From Streptomyces inusitatus (GTDB taxonomy: Bacteria > Actinomycetota > Actinomycetes > Streptomycetales > Streptomycetaceae), in assembly GCF_014651115.1 (NCBI RefSeq), contig NZ_BMWG01000013.1:123427-187426 (forward strand): 64,000 nucleotides of DNA, given 5' to 3'. Positions 26,355 to 34,894 of the stretch are shown piece after piece. Position 1 is the stretch's first letter. Each line of letters starts with the position of its first letter. The position numbers and the translations under genes are program-made. Under the pieces are notes generated by a model. The model worked only from the letters and a program-made list of their open reading frames with translations. It ran no database searches and had not been told where the DNA came from.

Positions 26355-26465
26355 TTCAGCTTCCCCCGTTTGTGCGTGTACAGAAGAACGCGCTCGGATC
26401 TCCCCGTGGATCCTTCGCGGTTCAGTCGCCAGAATGCCCGCCCGCGCCGAAGCCTGTGAAAAGTT

Positions 26466-26474
26466 GTCCACAGG
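26466..26474 (+). promoter_or_regulatory. Perfect DnaA-box sequence (TTGTCCACA)
   Basis: TTGTCCACA lies in the ~220-base divergent region between the ThiF-like and YgjP-like genes and matches the Streptomyces DnaA-box consensus exactly. Near-matching AGTGGACAA is found at 27320-27328, upstream of the TerD-AIM24 gene. Confidence 0.5.
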
Positions 26475-26576
26475 TCCGGGGTATTAGTCGTTCAAATGGT
26501 GCAGTCATGAAGTGGATCATGTCTGAACCCTTCCGGAGGCGGGACTTCCCCCATGGTCAGCGGGTAACGTCGGGGC

Positions 26577-27257
26577 GTGTCAGTCGACCCATCCCCCAGC
26601 GTCGCCGGGGAGACCCCGCCCCGTCCGTCCCGCGGATCGCGGACGAGCGCGGTCGAGGTCCGCAGAAGTGCGCGCCGCCGCCGCACGGTCTCCGCCTATC
26701 GGGAGGGCGATCGCACCATCGTCCTGATCCCCGCCCGGATGTCCGAGGCGGAGGAACAGCGCTGGGTCGGCGTCATGCTCGACAAACTCGCGGCCCAGGA
26801 GAGCAAACGGACTCTCGGCGACGGTGAACTGGCCGAGCGGGCGGAGCGTCTGTCCGGTCAGTACTTCGGCGGCCGGGCGAGGCCCGCCTCCGTCCGGTGG
26901 GTGACCAATCAGAACACCCGCTGGGGCTCCTGCACCCCCGCCGAGGGAAGCATCCGGCTCTCCCACCGTCTCCAGGGCATGCCGGAGTACGTCGTGGACT
27001 ACGTACTCGTGCACGAGCTGGCGCATCTCCTGGTCCCCGGACACGGGCCGCGCTTCTGGCGGCTTCTGGAGGCGTATCCCCGCACCGAGCGGGCCCGTGG
27101 ATATCTGGAGGGCATCGTGGCGGCCGACCGACTGCGGCACTCCGCCCCCGACGGCGACGGCGACGAGAGCGACGACGAGGGGCCGGCCCCGGCCCCGGCC
27201 CCGGGCGCGAGTCGCTCGGAGGGCGAGCCGGTCGGAAGCGAGCCGGACGGCTCATGA
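26577..27257 (+). CDS. YgjP-like (M48-type) zinc metallopeptidase
   Basis: The 226-residue protein starts at GTG 26577. The signature is VHELAHLLVPGHGPRFW: His146-Glu147-xx-His150 and a third His at ~156, preceded by NQNTRWGSC, typical of the DUF45/YgjP/WLM group. The N-terminus is Ser/Pro/Arg-rich, followed by RRSARRRRTVSAYREG and a short beta region. The C-terminal ~30 residues are acidic low complexity. It has no signal peptide or TM segment, so it is probably a cytoplasmic metallopeptidase; members may act in proteolysis near DNA-protein crosslinks or protein quality control, which is not proved. It is divergent from the ThiF-like gene. Confidence 0.85.
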   Translation: MSVDPSPSVAGETPPRPSRGSRTSAVEVRRSARRRRTVSAYREGDRTIVLIPARMSEAEEQRWVGVMLDKLAAQESKRTLGDGELAERAERLSGQYFGGRARPASVRWVTNQNTRWGSCTPAEGSIRLSHRLQGMPEYVVDYVLVHELAHLLVPGHGPRFWRLLEAYPRTERARGYLEGIVAADRLRHSAPDGDGDESDDEGPAPAPAPGASRSEGEPVGSEPDGS

Positions 27258-27331
27258 CCGGGCGGTGCGTCCGCACCGTATCGAATGTGTCCCAGCCGCG
27301 GCCGACCCTGCCTCAATGCAGTGGACAACGG

Positions 27332-27359
27332 TTAGCCTGGCGCGACGTATTCATATTAT
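27332..27359 (+). promoter_or_regulatory. Candidate promoter of the TerD-AIM24 operon
   Basis: TTAGCC (27332-27337) and TATTAT (27354-27359) are separated by 16 bases and end 24 bases before the ATG. The AT-rich CATATTATT block stands out sharply from the background. This would give a short leader containing GGGGGACGG as ribosome site. Confidence 0.5.
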
Positions 27360-27383
27360 TGGGATGGGGGACGGTCGTTACGT

Positions 27384-28979
27384 ATGGCCAGGGAATTTCA
27401 ACGCGGCCACAAGGCCAGGATCAGTGATCTCACAGCAGGAATCGATCTGTACGTGGGCGTCCAGATCACGGCCCCGGGGCTGACCTTCGACATCAGCTGT
27501 TTCGGTCTGGATGCCGATGAACAGCTTTCCGACGACCGCTACTTCATCTTCTTCAACCAGCCCAAGTCGCCGGAAGAGTCGATTCAGCTACTGGGCGCGC
27601 AGGCCGGTGACACCGAGTCCTTCCGTGTCACGCTCGACCGCCTTCCCCCGCACATCCACAAGCTCTCCTTCACCGCCACCCTCGACGGCGCCGGTCAGAT
27701 GTCGCAGATCGGCCCCGGTTACCTCCGTATCGTGGCCGGTGGGCAGGAAGTCGCCCGCTACCCCTTCGACGGCTCGGAGTTCACCACCGAGCGCGCGGTG
27801 ATGCTGGGCGATTTCTATCTGAAGGACGTCTGGCGTTTCGCCGCCATCGGACAGGGCTTCGACGGCGGCCTGGAGGCCCTGCTGAAGAACTTCGGCGGCG
27901 AGGTCGCCGACGAGGAGCCGCCCGAGCAGCCCGCGCAGGGCGGAGTGCTGGCCTTCGCGCCCCCGTCCGACGCGCCCCCGGCATTCGGAGTCCCGGCCGC
28001 CCCGGCCGTCCCGTCGGCACCCCAGCCGCCGCCCGCGCCCGCCTTCGGCACGCCCGCCGCACCGGCCCCCGTACCGGCACCGGCACCGGCCCCCGCACCG
28101 GCGCATACGCACAGCGCGCCCACCGTCATGGCCCCGATGCCCCCGCTCACCGGCACCGTGCCGCCGCCCCCGGCACCACCCCCGGCACCTGCGCCGTTCC
28201 CGGCGCAGGCCGCGCCGCCGAGCGCGCCCGCGCCGTACGGGCAGCACACCCCGCCTCCGTACGCACAGCCCCCCGGGCTTCCGCAGGGTGTCCCCCAGGG
28301 GGTGCCGACGACGGCGGGCCCCGGTCTTGAGGCCGCGCTTCGGCCGTACCGCGAGACGCCCGCGGGCCTTCGCTGGGCCGCGCAGAATGAGCAGCTCATG
28401 CGCGTCGAGCTGGCCGTGGGCAGCTCGGCCGTCCTCGCCCGGCAGGGCAGCATGGTGATGTATCAGGGCAAGGTCGACTTCAGCCACAAGAGCGCGGGGT
28501 TCGCCGGCCGGGTGATCGGCGACGCCACCGGCCAGGAGATGCAGCTGATGCGCTGCTCCGGCCGGGGGCAGGTCTTCCTCGCCGAGAACGCCGCCCATCT
28601 GCACCCCATCGAGCTCCAGGGCGACGGCATCTGCGTCTCCGCCGAGAACGTCCTCGCCTTCGACGAGGAACTCCACTACGAGGTCCGCCGTATCGAGGGC
28701 CACGGCATTCCCGGCGGTGCGCTGTTCACCATGCAGTTCACCGGCACCGGCACCGTCGTCGTCAAGACCCGGGGCATCCCCGTCGTACTGCCCGTGACCC
28801 CGACCACCTTCGCCGACGCCAACGCGGTCGTCGCCTGGTCCGCCGCGTCGCAGGTGATCCTCTCCAGCCAGGTCAGGCTGCGCCGCAACGCCTATCCCGG
28901 GCACAGCGGCGAGGCGGTCAACCTCCAGTTCCGGGGCGCCCCCGGCAATTTCATCGTCGTTCAGCCCTACGAGGTCTGA
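27384..28979 (+). CDS. TerD domain - Pro/Ala linker - AIM24 domain fusion
   Basis: The protein has 531 residues. Residues 1-175 form a TerD-type domain (ISDLTAGIDLYVGVQI, then FDISCFGLDADEQLSDDRYFIFFNQ), the calcium-binding fold of tellurite/stress-response proteins. Residues ~185-310 are a Pro/Ala-rich linker. Residues ~315-531 form an AIM24 (DUF124) beta-helix domain (QGSMVMYQGKVDF, MRCSGRGQVFLA, IVVQPYEV at the end). The usual TerD calcium Asp cluster (DADEQLSDDRYF) is intact. The next two genes are single-domain AIM24 proteins at 12- and 17-base spacing, so this is a three-gene operon. Bacterial AIM24 function is poorly defined; a membrane- or stress-associated scaffold is my inference. 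Confidence 0.85.
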   Translation: MAREFQRGHKARISDLTAGIDLYVGVQITAPGLTFDISCFGLDADEQLSDDRYFIFFNQPKSPEESIQLLGAQAGDTESFRVTLDRLPPHIHKLSFTATLDGAGQMSQIGPGYLRIVAGGQEVARYPFDGSEFTTERAVMLGDFYLKDVWRFAAIGQGFDGGLEALLKNFGGEVADEEPPEQPAQGGVLAFAPPSDAPPAFGVPAAPAVPSAPQPPPAPAFGTPAAPAPVPAPAPAPAPAHTHSAPTVMAPMPPLTGTVPPPPAPPPAPAPFPAQAAPPSAPAPYGQHTPPPYAQPPGLPQGVPQGVPTTAGPGLEAALRPYRETPAGLRWAAQNEQLMRVELAVGSSAVLARQGSMVMYQGKVDFSHKSAGFAGRVIGDATGQEMQLMRCSGRGQVFLAENAAHLHPIELQGDGICVSAENVLAFDEELHYEVRRIEGHGIPGGALFTMQFTGTGTVVVKTRGIPVVLPVTPTTFADANAVVAWSAASQVILSSQVRLRRNAYPGHSGEAVNLQFRGAPGNFIVVQPYEV

Positions 28980-28991
28980 GGGAGCCCGGAC

Positions 28992-29672
28992 ATGAACCAG
29001 CAACTCGCGGGCCACGCCCCGACCCCCGTCACAGCCCGGATGGAGAACCACGGCCGCACCATGCTCAAGGTCGCCATGGCCACCGGCCAGGACCTGTTCG
29101 CACGCACCGGCTCGATCGTGGCGTACGAGGGCTTCATCCAGTACGAGCCGAATCCGCCCGCCGCCCGGCAGGCCGCCGCCCAGTGGATGACCGGCGAGGG
29201 CTCGCCCGTCATGAAGTGCTCCGGCGACGGACTGCTCTATCTCGCCGACTACGGCGCCGATGTGGTCGTCGTCAATCTCGACAACGACTCCATCTCGGTC
29301 AACGGCTCCAATCTGCTCGCCTTCGACGCCCATCTCCAGTGGCGCGTCGAAAGGGTCAAGGGCCTCGCCAAGCTCGCCGGCCAGGGCCTGTGGAACGTGG
29401 AGATCTCGGGCACCGGCTGGGTCGCACTGACCTCGCGCGGCACCCCGATCGTCGTGGACTGCGGCAGGGGCGAGGACGAGACCTATGTCGACCCGGACGC
29501 CCTGGTCGCCTGGTCCCCGAAGCTCAAGGTCAAGGGCAAGCGCAGTTTCAAGGCGTCCTCCCTGATCGGGCGGGGCAGCGGTGAGGCCTTCCAGATGGCC
29601 TTCTCGGGCCAGGGAATCGTCGTCGTACAGCCGAGTGAGGACAGCTCCGACCGGCTGCGGATCCGGGGCTGA
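28992..29672 (+). CDS. AIM24-family protein, second of three
   Basis: This 226-residue AIM24/DUF124 protein starts at ATG 28992 after a GAGGGAG site. It has the family pattern: ARTGSIVAYEGFIQYE, a GEGSPVMKCSGDGLLYLAD strand set, NLLAFDAHLQWRVER, an ISGTGWVALTSRGTP turn, and the closing FSGQGIVVVQPSE. No signal peptide or TM segment is seen. It is most similar in layout to its two operon neighbours and probably forms homo- or hetero-oligomers with them. No catalytic residues are evident; a structural role is inferred. Confidence 0.85.
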   Translation: MNQQLAGHAPTPVTARMENHGRTMLKVAMATGQDLFARTGSIVAYEGFIQYEPNPPAARQAAAQWMTGEGSPVMKCSGDGLLYLADYGADVVVVNLDNDSISVNGSNLLAFDAHLQWRVERVKGLAKLAGQGLWNVEISGTGWVALTSRGTPIVVDCGRGEDETYVDPDALVAWSPKLKVKGKRSFKASSLIGRGSGEAFQMAFSGQGIVVVQPSEDSSDRLRIRG

Positions 29673-29689
29673 GGGAGCGAGAACACACC

Positions 29690-30430
29690 ATGCAGAGTCC
29701 ACTCTTCAACCACGCCGAGCAGCAGTCCCAGGACCGCTACACGGTGCAGAACCCGCAGTTGCTCAGGGTCTCCCTCACCGGCCACGACGATGTGCTCGCC
29801 CGCAAGGGCGCGATGGTCGCCCACCAGGGGCTGATCGACTTCGACGCCGAGTACGAGTCCGCCCACCACCGGGGAGCCCGGCGGAGCACCGGCGAGGGCC
29901 TGGATCTGATGCGCTGCTCGGGCCAGGGCACCGTCTACTTCGCCAATCTCGCGCAGTACATCCATGTCGTGGACGTGGACCATGAGGGCATCACGGTCGA
30001 CAGTGACTACGTCCTGGCCCTGGACTCCACCCTGCACACCGAGGTCATCGCGGTGGACAGCCAGTACGGAATCTCCGGATCCGGCAAGTACCAGCTCAAT
30101 GTCACCGGCCGGGGTAGGATCGCGCTGATGACCTCGGGACGGCCGCTCATGATGACGGTCACCCCGGAGAAGTACGTCAATGTCGACTCCGACGCGATCG
30201 TCGCCTGGTCCACCGCGCTGAGGGTGCAGATGCAGGCCCAGACGCACTCCTTCAACGTCCTGCGCCGGCGCGGCAGCACCGGGGAGGGCTGGGAGCTGAA
30301 CTTCCTCGGCCAGGGCTTCGCACTGGTCCAGCCCAGCGAGGTCATGCCGCCCCAGGAGGCACGGATCGGCGAGGGCCTGCGCGGCCGGTACGGCAACGAC
30401 GGGCAGAACCAGGGCAACGCCTGGAGCTGA
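29690..30430 (+). CDS. AIM24-family protein, third of three
   Basis: The 246-residue protein begins with MQSPLFNHAEQQSQDRY, followed by LLRVSLTGHDDVLARKGAMV, GEGLDLMRCSGQGTVYFA, ALDSTLHTEVIAVD, ITVDSDYVLA and a final FLGQGFALVQPSEV. It differs from the second copy by a longer N-terminal tail and a His-rich insert (YESAHHRGARR). The ATG is 17 bases after the previous stop, preceded by GGGAGCGAG. It ends the operon, with a perfect 15-bp hairpin 15 bases downstream. The function of the bacterial family is uncertain. Confidence 0.85.
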   Translation: MQSPLFNHAEQQSQDRYTVQNPQLLRVSLTGHDDVLARKGAMVAHQGLIDFDAEYESAHHRGARRSTGEGLDLMRCSGQGTVYFANLAQYIHVVDVDHEGITVDSDYVLALDSTLHTEVIAVDSQYGISGSGKYQLNVTGRGRIALMTSGRPLMMTVTPEKYVNVDSDAIVAWSTALRVQMQAQTHSFNVLRRRGSTGEGWELNFLGQGFALVQPSEVMPPQEARIGEGLRGRYGNDGQNQGNAWS

Positions 30431-30445
30431 GCACCGAGAGCATGC

Positions 30446-30479
30446 GTAAGGGGCGGTCTCCAGGGAGACCGCCCCTTAC
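30446..30479. terminator. Perfect 15-bp hairpin after the AIM24 operon
   Basis: GTAAGGGGCGGTCTC pairs perfectly with GAGACCGCCCCTTAC around a CAGG loop. It lies between the AIM24 operon and the convergent NUDIX gene and can terminate both. Confidence 0.85.
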
Positions 30480-30511
30480 CGCGCCCACGACTCAGACCGG
30501 TCGACCGGACC

Positions 30512-31042
30512 TCACAGCAGCGCGCGAGTGCGCTCCAGCAGCTGTACGACTGAGACATCGGCCACATTCGCCACCTCGTCGTAGCCGAACCAGCGCAGAT
30601 CCAGCGACTCGTCGCTGATCTCCGCGACCGAGCCGGCCGGGGCGAGCGCCGCGTACTGCACATCCAGGTGCCAGTGGCACGGGGCCGGGATCGGATGCCG
30701 GTCCAGCCGCACCGGGGTCCCTCCCCGCAGCAGCGTCAGACCCGCCACGCCGGACTCCTCGGCGGCCTCGCGCAGCGCGGCGCGCGCCACCGTGGTGTCG
30801 CCGGGCTCGCAGTGGCCGCCCATCTGGAGCCACATCCCGAGCTTCTTGTGCAGGGTCAGCAGAACCTGCTCACGCGCCGGATCGATCACCAGCGCGCTGG
30901 CCGTGAGATGGCCCGCCGTGCAGGCCTTCCACATCCCGTCGGGGTACGCGGCGAGGTGGTCCAGATAGAGCCCGCGCAGCTCCTCCTGGTCCCCGTCCGC
31001 GTACTCCTTCAGCGTCCGTAGGGCGTCGTCGTGCAGACTCAC
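30512..31042 (-). CDS. NUDIX hydrolase
   Basis: The 176-residue protein has a NUDIX box in GHCEPGDTTVARAALREAAEESGV (G x5 E x7 REA-x-EE spacing, written here as adjacent parts). It also has LLTLHKKLGMWLQMGG before the box and a DVQYAAL strand after it. The start is GTG 31042, overlapping the stop of the upstream zincin gene by 4 bases (GTGA), so translation is coupled. Substrates of this branch are not predictable; nucleoside diphosphate derivatives are the usual class. Confidence 0.85.
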   Translation of the reverse strand: MSLHDDALRTLKEYADGDQEELRGLYLDHLAAYPDGMWKACTAGHLTASALVIDPAREQVLLTLHKKLGMWLQMGGHCEPGDTTVARAALREAAEESGVAGLTLLRGGTPVRLDRHPIPAPCHWHLDVQYAALAPAGSVAEISDESLDLRWFGYDEVANVADVSVVQLLERTRALL

Positions 31043-32505
31043 CGGCCGGAACCGCCCTTGCCGCCCTTGCCGTCCTCGTCGCCGTCGCTGCCCTCGTCGT
31101 CCTCCGAAGCGGAACCGGAACCGGAGCCCGGGTCGGAGTACCGGTCCTTGGAGGCGGCCTCCCCGAGCATCTTGTCCAGCTCCGAGAAGTCGAGGTGCTC
31201 ACGGTGGACAAAGCCGTCGGGGTCGTCCAGGTCGGTCGCCGTCGGCAGCATGTCCGGGTGCTCCCAGAGGGCGTCCCGGCCGTCCACCCCGCGGGCGTCC
31301 GTGAGCGAGGCCCACAGCCGCGAGGCGTCCCGCAGCCTGCGCGGACGCAGCTGGAGCCCGATCAGCGTCGCGAAGGTCTGCTCGGCGGGACCGCCGGAGG
31401 CCCGCCGCCTGCGCAGGGTCTCCCGCAGGGCTCCGGCGGAGGTGAGGCGCGTCGAGGCGGCCTCGTGCACCACCGCGTCGACCCAGCCCTCGACCAGCGC
31501 GAGCGCCGTCTCCAGACGCGCCAGGGCGGCCTTCTGCTCGGGGGTGTCCTCGGGCTGGAACATGCCCTGCTGAAGGGCTTCCTGAAGCTGCTCGGGGTGC
31601 GAGGGGTCGAACTGCCCGACCACGTCCTCCAGCTTGGTGGTGTCGACCTTGATGCCCCGGGCGTATCCCTCGACCGCGCCGAAGAGGTGGGACCGCAGCC
31701 ACGGCACATGGGCGAAGAGCCGCTGATGGGCGGCCTCGCGCAGCGCCAGATAGAGGCGGACCTCCTCCTTCGCCACCCCGAGGTCCTTGCCGAGCGCCTC
31801 GATGTTCAGCGGAAGGAGGGCGGCCTTGCCGGCCGGGCCGAGCGGCAGACCGATGTCGGTCGAGCCGACCACCTCGCCCGCCAGCACGCCCACGGCCTGG
31901 CCGATCTGCTGGCCGAACATCGCGCCGCCCATGGAGCGCATCATGCCGATCAGCGGGCCCGCCATGGCCTGCATCTCCTCGGGCAGTACGCCGCCCATGG
32001 CCATGCCGACCCGCTCGGCGACCGGGTCGGCGAGCTGCTGCCACGCGGGCAGGGTCTGCTCGACCCACTCGGCGCGGCTCCAGGCCACGGCGGTGCTCGC
32101 GCCGGACGGCAGCGAGGTCACCCCGTCCAGCCAGAGATCGGCCAGCCGCAGGGCCTCCTCGACCGCCGTGCGCTCGGCGGGGCCCACGCTCTCGTCCTTG
32201 GTGCCGTCCGCCGTGCCCTGGGAGACCGTCTGGCGGGCGATCTGCTTGGCCATGTCCCAGTTCACCGGGCCGCCCTCGTAGCTCAGCATCTGGCCGAGCT
32301 GCTGGAAGGCGGCGCCCAGGTCATTGGGGTTCAGCGAGCCGAACATGGCGGCGAAGGGATTGTCCCCGCCGTCTCCGCCGAAGCCGCCGAATCCGAAGGG
32401 GTTCCCCGGGGTGGGGCCACCGCCGGCGGGATCTTTCTTCTTGCCTTCGTCGCCGTTCTCCGGCTCCTCCGGCGGAAGGCCGAATCCGAATGGGGTGTCA
32501 CTCAC
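31039..32505 (-). CDS. DUF2342 / zincin_2-family putative metalloprotease
   Basis: The 488-residue protein begins with a Gly/Phe-rich low-complexity segment (residues ~5-60, GFGGFGGDGG) and continues with the DUF2342 domain: GGPVNWDMAKQIARQTV, LWLDGVTSLP, a Met/Gly-rich helical GGVLPEEMQAM ... GMMRSMGG stretch, then LREAAHQRLF, which carries the EAAH metal-binding core seen in this zincin-like family, and VEGWVDAVVHEA. The actinobacterial group is annotated as zinc-dependent metalloprotease or F420-associated hydrolase, but activity is not proved. The mycobacterial homologue sits in the same gene cluster. It is upstream of and coupled to the NUDIX gene, and divergent from the SDR gene. Confidence 0.85.
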   Translation of the reverse strand: MSDTPFGFGLPPEEPENGDEGKKKDPAGGGPTPGNPFGFGGFGGDGGDNPFAAMFGSLNPNDLGAAFQQLGQMLSYEGGPVNWDMAKQIARQTVSQGTADGTKDESVGPAERTAVEEALRLADLWLDGVTSLPSGASTAVAWSRAEWVEQTLPAWQQLADPVAERVGMAMGGVLPEEMQAMAGPLIGMMRSMGGAMFGQQIGQAVGVLAGEVVGSTDIGLPLGPAGKAALLPLNIEALGKDLGVAKEEVRLYLALREAAHQRLFAHVPWLRSHLFGAVEGYARGIKVDTTKLEDVVGQFDPSHPEQLQEALQQGMFQPEDTPEQKAALARLETALALVEGWVDAVVHEAASTRLTSAGALRETLRRRRASGGPAEQTFATLIGLQLRPRRLRDASRLWASLTDARGVDGRDALWEHPDMLPTATDLDDPDGFVHREHLDFSELDKMLGEAASKDRYSDPGSGSGSASEDDEGSDGDEDGKGGKGGSGR

Positions 32506-32579
32506 GGGTTTCCTCGGCTCGTAGGGCCGCCGGCTCCGGGCCGGCGGCGAATGCCCGACAACACTCCCAGCGTAGACAC

Positions 32580-32601
32580 CCGAGCCCGCGGGCGGGCTCG
32601 G
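32580..32601. other. Inverted repeat in the zincin/SDR divergent promoter region
   Basis: CCGAGCCCGC and GCGGGCTCGG are separated by GG. The two flanking genes are divergent, so this is more likely an operator or structural element than a terminator. Confidence 0.4.
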
Positions 32602-32696
32602 TGCTCCGTCGGCTCGTGGCCTGGGGCAGGATGGACGCCACCTGGTACGTACGCGTCATTCGCTAACGTACTGAAGACAACCGCTGGAGACGCCTG

Positions 32697-33824
32697 GTGA
32701 GTTCCCCAGATCCGCAGGTTCGCGGAGCGCGAAACCGCTCAACCCCGGCCATCGGCGACGGGCCCCCGAACAGGGGGCCCGTTGTCGCGGTCACCGGAGC
32801 CGCCACCGGCATCGGCGAACTGCTCGCCCGACGGCTGGCCGCGTCCGACGAGGTCAAGCAGGTCATCGCGATCGACGAGCGCCGGGGCGAGGTCTCCGAG
32901 GCGCAGTGGCACATTCTCGACGTTCGCGACCCCGCGATCGCCGAGAAGCTGCGCGGCGTGGACGTGGTCGTGCACCTCGCGCTCGATCTCGACCTGGAGG
33001 CCGACGCCGCCGCCCGTACCGCGTACAACGTACGCGGTACACAGACCGTGCTGACGGCCGCCGCGGCGGCCGGTGTGCACAGGGTGGTCCTGTGCACCTC
33101 CGCCATGGTCTACGGAGCACTGCCGGACAATGATGTGCCGCTCTCCGAGGATGCCGAGCTGCGCGCCACAGCCGAGGCCACCGGCGTGGGCGATCTCCTG
33201 GAGATCGAGCGTCTGGGCCGACGGGCCCCGCGCGCGCACCCCGGGCTCAATGTGACCGTGGTGCGGCCCACTGTCCTGGTGGGCGGCACCGACACGGCGC
33301 TGACCCGCTACTTCGAGTCACCCCGGCTGCTGGTGGTCGCGGGGTCGCGTCCGACCTGGCAGTTCTGCCATGTCGACGACCTGGTGAGCGCCCTGGAGTA
33401 CGCGGCCCTGGAGAAGGTCGACGGAGAGTTCGCCGTCGGCTGCGACGGCTGGCTCGAACAGGACCAGGTCGAGGAGCTCAGCGGCATCCGGCGGATGGAG
33501 CTGCCCTCGGCGGTGGCGCTCGGCGCGGCCGCCCGGCTCCACCGCATCGGTCTGACCCCGTCCCCGGCCGGGGACCTCGCGTACACCATGCACCCCTGGG
33601 TGGTGAGCGTGAGCCGCCTCCACGACGCGGGCTGGCGTCCGCGCTGGACGAACGAGGAGGTCCTCGCCGCCCTGCTCGAAGAGGTGGAGGGCCGCCACAC
33701 CCTCGCGGGCCGCCGTCTCGGCCGCAAGGACGCCACCGCCGCGGGTGCGGCCGGGGCCACCGTCGCGCTGCTCGGCACGGCGGCACTGGTACGCCGAGCC
33801 CGCAAGGCGAGGCGGCGGCTGTAG
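32697..33824 (+). CDS. SDR-family NAD(P)-binding protein with C-terminal membrane anchor
   Basis: The 375-residue protein starts at GTG 32697. Residues ~27-50 are the dinucleotide-binding VTGAATGIGELLARRL motif, followed by the acidic IDERRGE loop, HLALDLDLEAD and TSAMVYGALPD. The catalytic YxxxK pattern is not intact (YGAL), so it may be an atypical SDR with a different activity or only a sensor. The last ~30 residues hold a hydrophobic stretch (AAGATVALLGTAALV) ending in RRARKARRRL, consistent with a single-pass tail anchor. Its substrate is unknown. Confidence 0.8.
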   Translation: MSSPDPQVRGARNRSTPAIGDGPPNRGPVVAVTGAATGIGELLARRLAASDEVKQVIAIDERRGEVSEAQWHILDVRDPAIAEKLRGVDVVVHLALDLDLEADAAARTAYNVRGTQTVLTAAAAAGVHRVVLCTSAMVYGALPDNDVPLSEDAELRATAEATGVGDLLEIERLGRRAPRAHPGLNVTVVRPTVLVGGTDTALTRYFESPRLLVVAGSRPTWQFCHVDDLVSALEYAALEKVDGEFAVGCDGWLEQDQVEELSGIRRMELPSAVALGAAARLHRIGLTPSPAGDLAYTMHPWVVSVSRLHDAGWRPRWTNEEVLAALLEEVEGRHTLAGRRLGRKDATAAGAAGATVALLGTAALVRRARKARRRL

Positions 33825-33899
33825 CGGCCGGGGCGGGCCCGCCGCCCGGCCCGCCCGGCCCGCGGCACTCGCCCCCCCCAGGGCGGTTACCCCCTGTCA

Positions 33900-34382
33900 G
33901 TGCCCTTGGGCACGGTGGGGCACAACGGCAACAGGTACGACCATCCTGGTGAACAGACGGGGCGGGATCCGGTCCGGCTGATCGCGATCCGTGACACCCC
34001 GCTCTCGCTCGACGAGGTCTTCGCCGCGGTCGGGGAGGACTCGGCGGGCGGCACCGCGCTCTTCGTCGGCACCGTGCGCGATCATGACGGCGGCGCGGAC
34101 GTGGCGGCCCTCGGGTACTCCTGTCATCCGACGGCCGAGGCGGAGATACGCCGGATAGCCGAAGCGGTCGCCGAGAAGTTCCCGGTCCGGGCGCTGGCCG
34201 CGGTCCACCGGGTGGGGGATCTGAAGGTCGGCGATCTCGCGGTCGTCGTGGCGGTGGCGTGTGCCCATCGGGGGGATGCCTTCGAGGCCTGCCGCAGCCT
34301 CATCGACGACCTCAAACGCGAGGTCCCCATCTGGAAACACCAGACCTTCTCGGACGGGACAGACGAGTGGGTGGGCGCGTAG
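33900..34382 (+). CDS. moaE: Molybdopterin synthase catalytic subunit MoaE
   Basis: The 160-residue MoaE has GGTALFVGTVRDHD near the start of its fold, VHRVGDLKVGDLAVVVAV and the C-terminal VPIWKHQTFSDG with the conserved Lys that binds precursor Z/MPT. MoaE joins two sulfurs, carried by thiocarboxylated MoaD, to cyclic pyranopterin monophosphate. MoeZ in the same window can charge MoaD-type carriers. GTG 33900 gives a ~24-residue leader of unclear use; an in-frame GTG at 33915 is an alternative. The last codons and stop lie inside the first copy of an intergenic repeat. Confidence 0.92.
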   Translation: MPLGTVGHNGNRYDHPGEQTGRDPVRLIAIRDTPLSLDEVFAAVGEDSAGGTALFVGTVRDHDGGADVAALGYSCHPTAEAEIRRIAEAVAEKFPVRALAAVHRVGDLKVGDLAVVVAVACAHRGDAFEACRSLIDDLKREVPIWKHQTFSDGTDEWVGA

Positions 34383-34442
34383 CGCCCCTCTTCTGGGGGC
34401 GGTGGTCGGGCGACGGGTGGGAGGGTGGGCGCGTAGCGCCCT
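34371..34442 (+). repeat. Dispersed intergenic repeat, copy A (GTGGGCGCGTAGCGCCC hairpin units plus G-rich core)
   Basis: GTGGGCGCGTAGCGCCC occurs twice (34371 and 34425), each able to fold as a GGGCGC-GTA-GCGCCC hairpin. Between them is a 27-base G-rich core at 34395-34421 starting GGGGGCGGTGGTCGGG. The core matches 60819-60845 with two mismatches. The first hairpin unit contains the moaE stop codon. Confidence 0.8.
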
Positions 34443-34603
34443 CGCACTGGTGGATCGTTCGGGGGACGGGGGGCGGCTGAAACCCTCAGAGTGCTCAAGC
34501 GCCCCGATTTGCGTAACCGCCCCCCTGCCACGAGCGTTGAACTGGCGGATGGCTAATCTGCTGATCATTCAGTCGAGTTCACCCATGGGGTAGGGAGGTC
34601 GCG

Positions 34604-34777
34604 ATGGCAGCACTTGCCTGGTTGTTGATTCCGCTTTTCGCTGTTGTCGGTGCAGCGATATGGGGAGGCTGGGCCTCTCGGAACCGGACCACCGGAGACG
34701 TGGCCGAGCTGGCGGGCTACGCGCGTTTCCGTGATGCGATGGAGAAAGCGGGCTCCGCCGACAGGCCCGCCGAGTAG
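34604..34777 (+). CDS. 57-residue single-pass membrane protein
   Basis: ATG 34604 is five bases after a perfect GGGAGG site. The product starts MAALAWLLIPLFAVVGAAIW, one hydrophobic segment, and continues with a hydrophilic tail (SRNRTTGDVAELAGYARFRD). Codon use has normal GC-rich third positions. It lies between moaE and the PDZ protease gene on the same strand, ~115 bases before the latter. I do not recognise the family; short TM proteins here may be subunits or substrates of the neighbouring membrane protease. Confidence 0.65.
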   Translation: MAALAWLLIPLFAVVGAAIWGGWASRNRTTGDVAELAGYARFRDAMEKAGSADRPAE

Positions 34778-34894
34778 CGGTGCCGGCCGACCGGCCAGGC
34801 CCTTCGCGCCGCCCGCCGTACGCCGCCCCGGAGCGGCCCTCGTACGGCCCGGCCCCGACAGTGCATTGACAGCAAGGTCCCGTACTGTCGTTCC

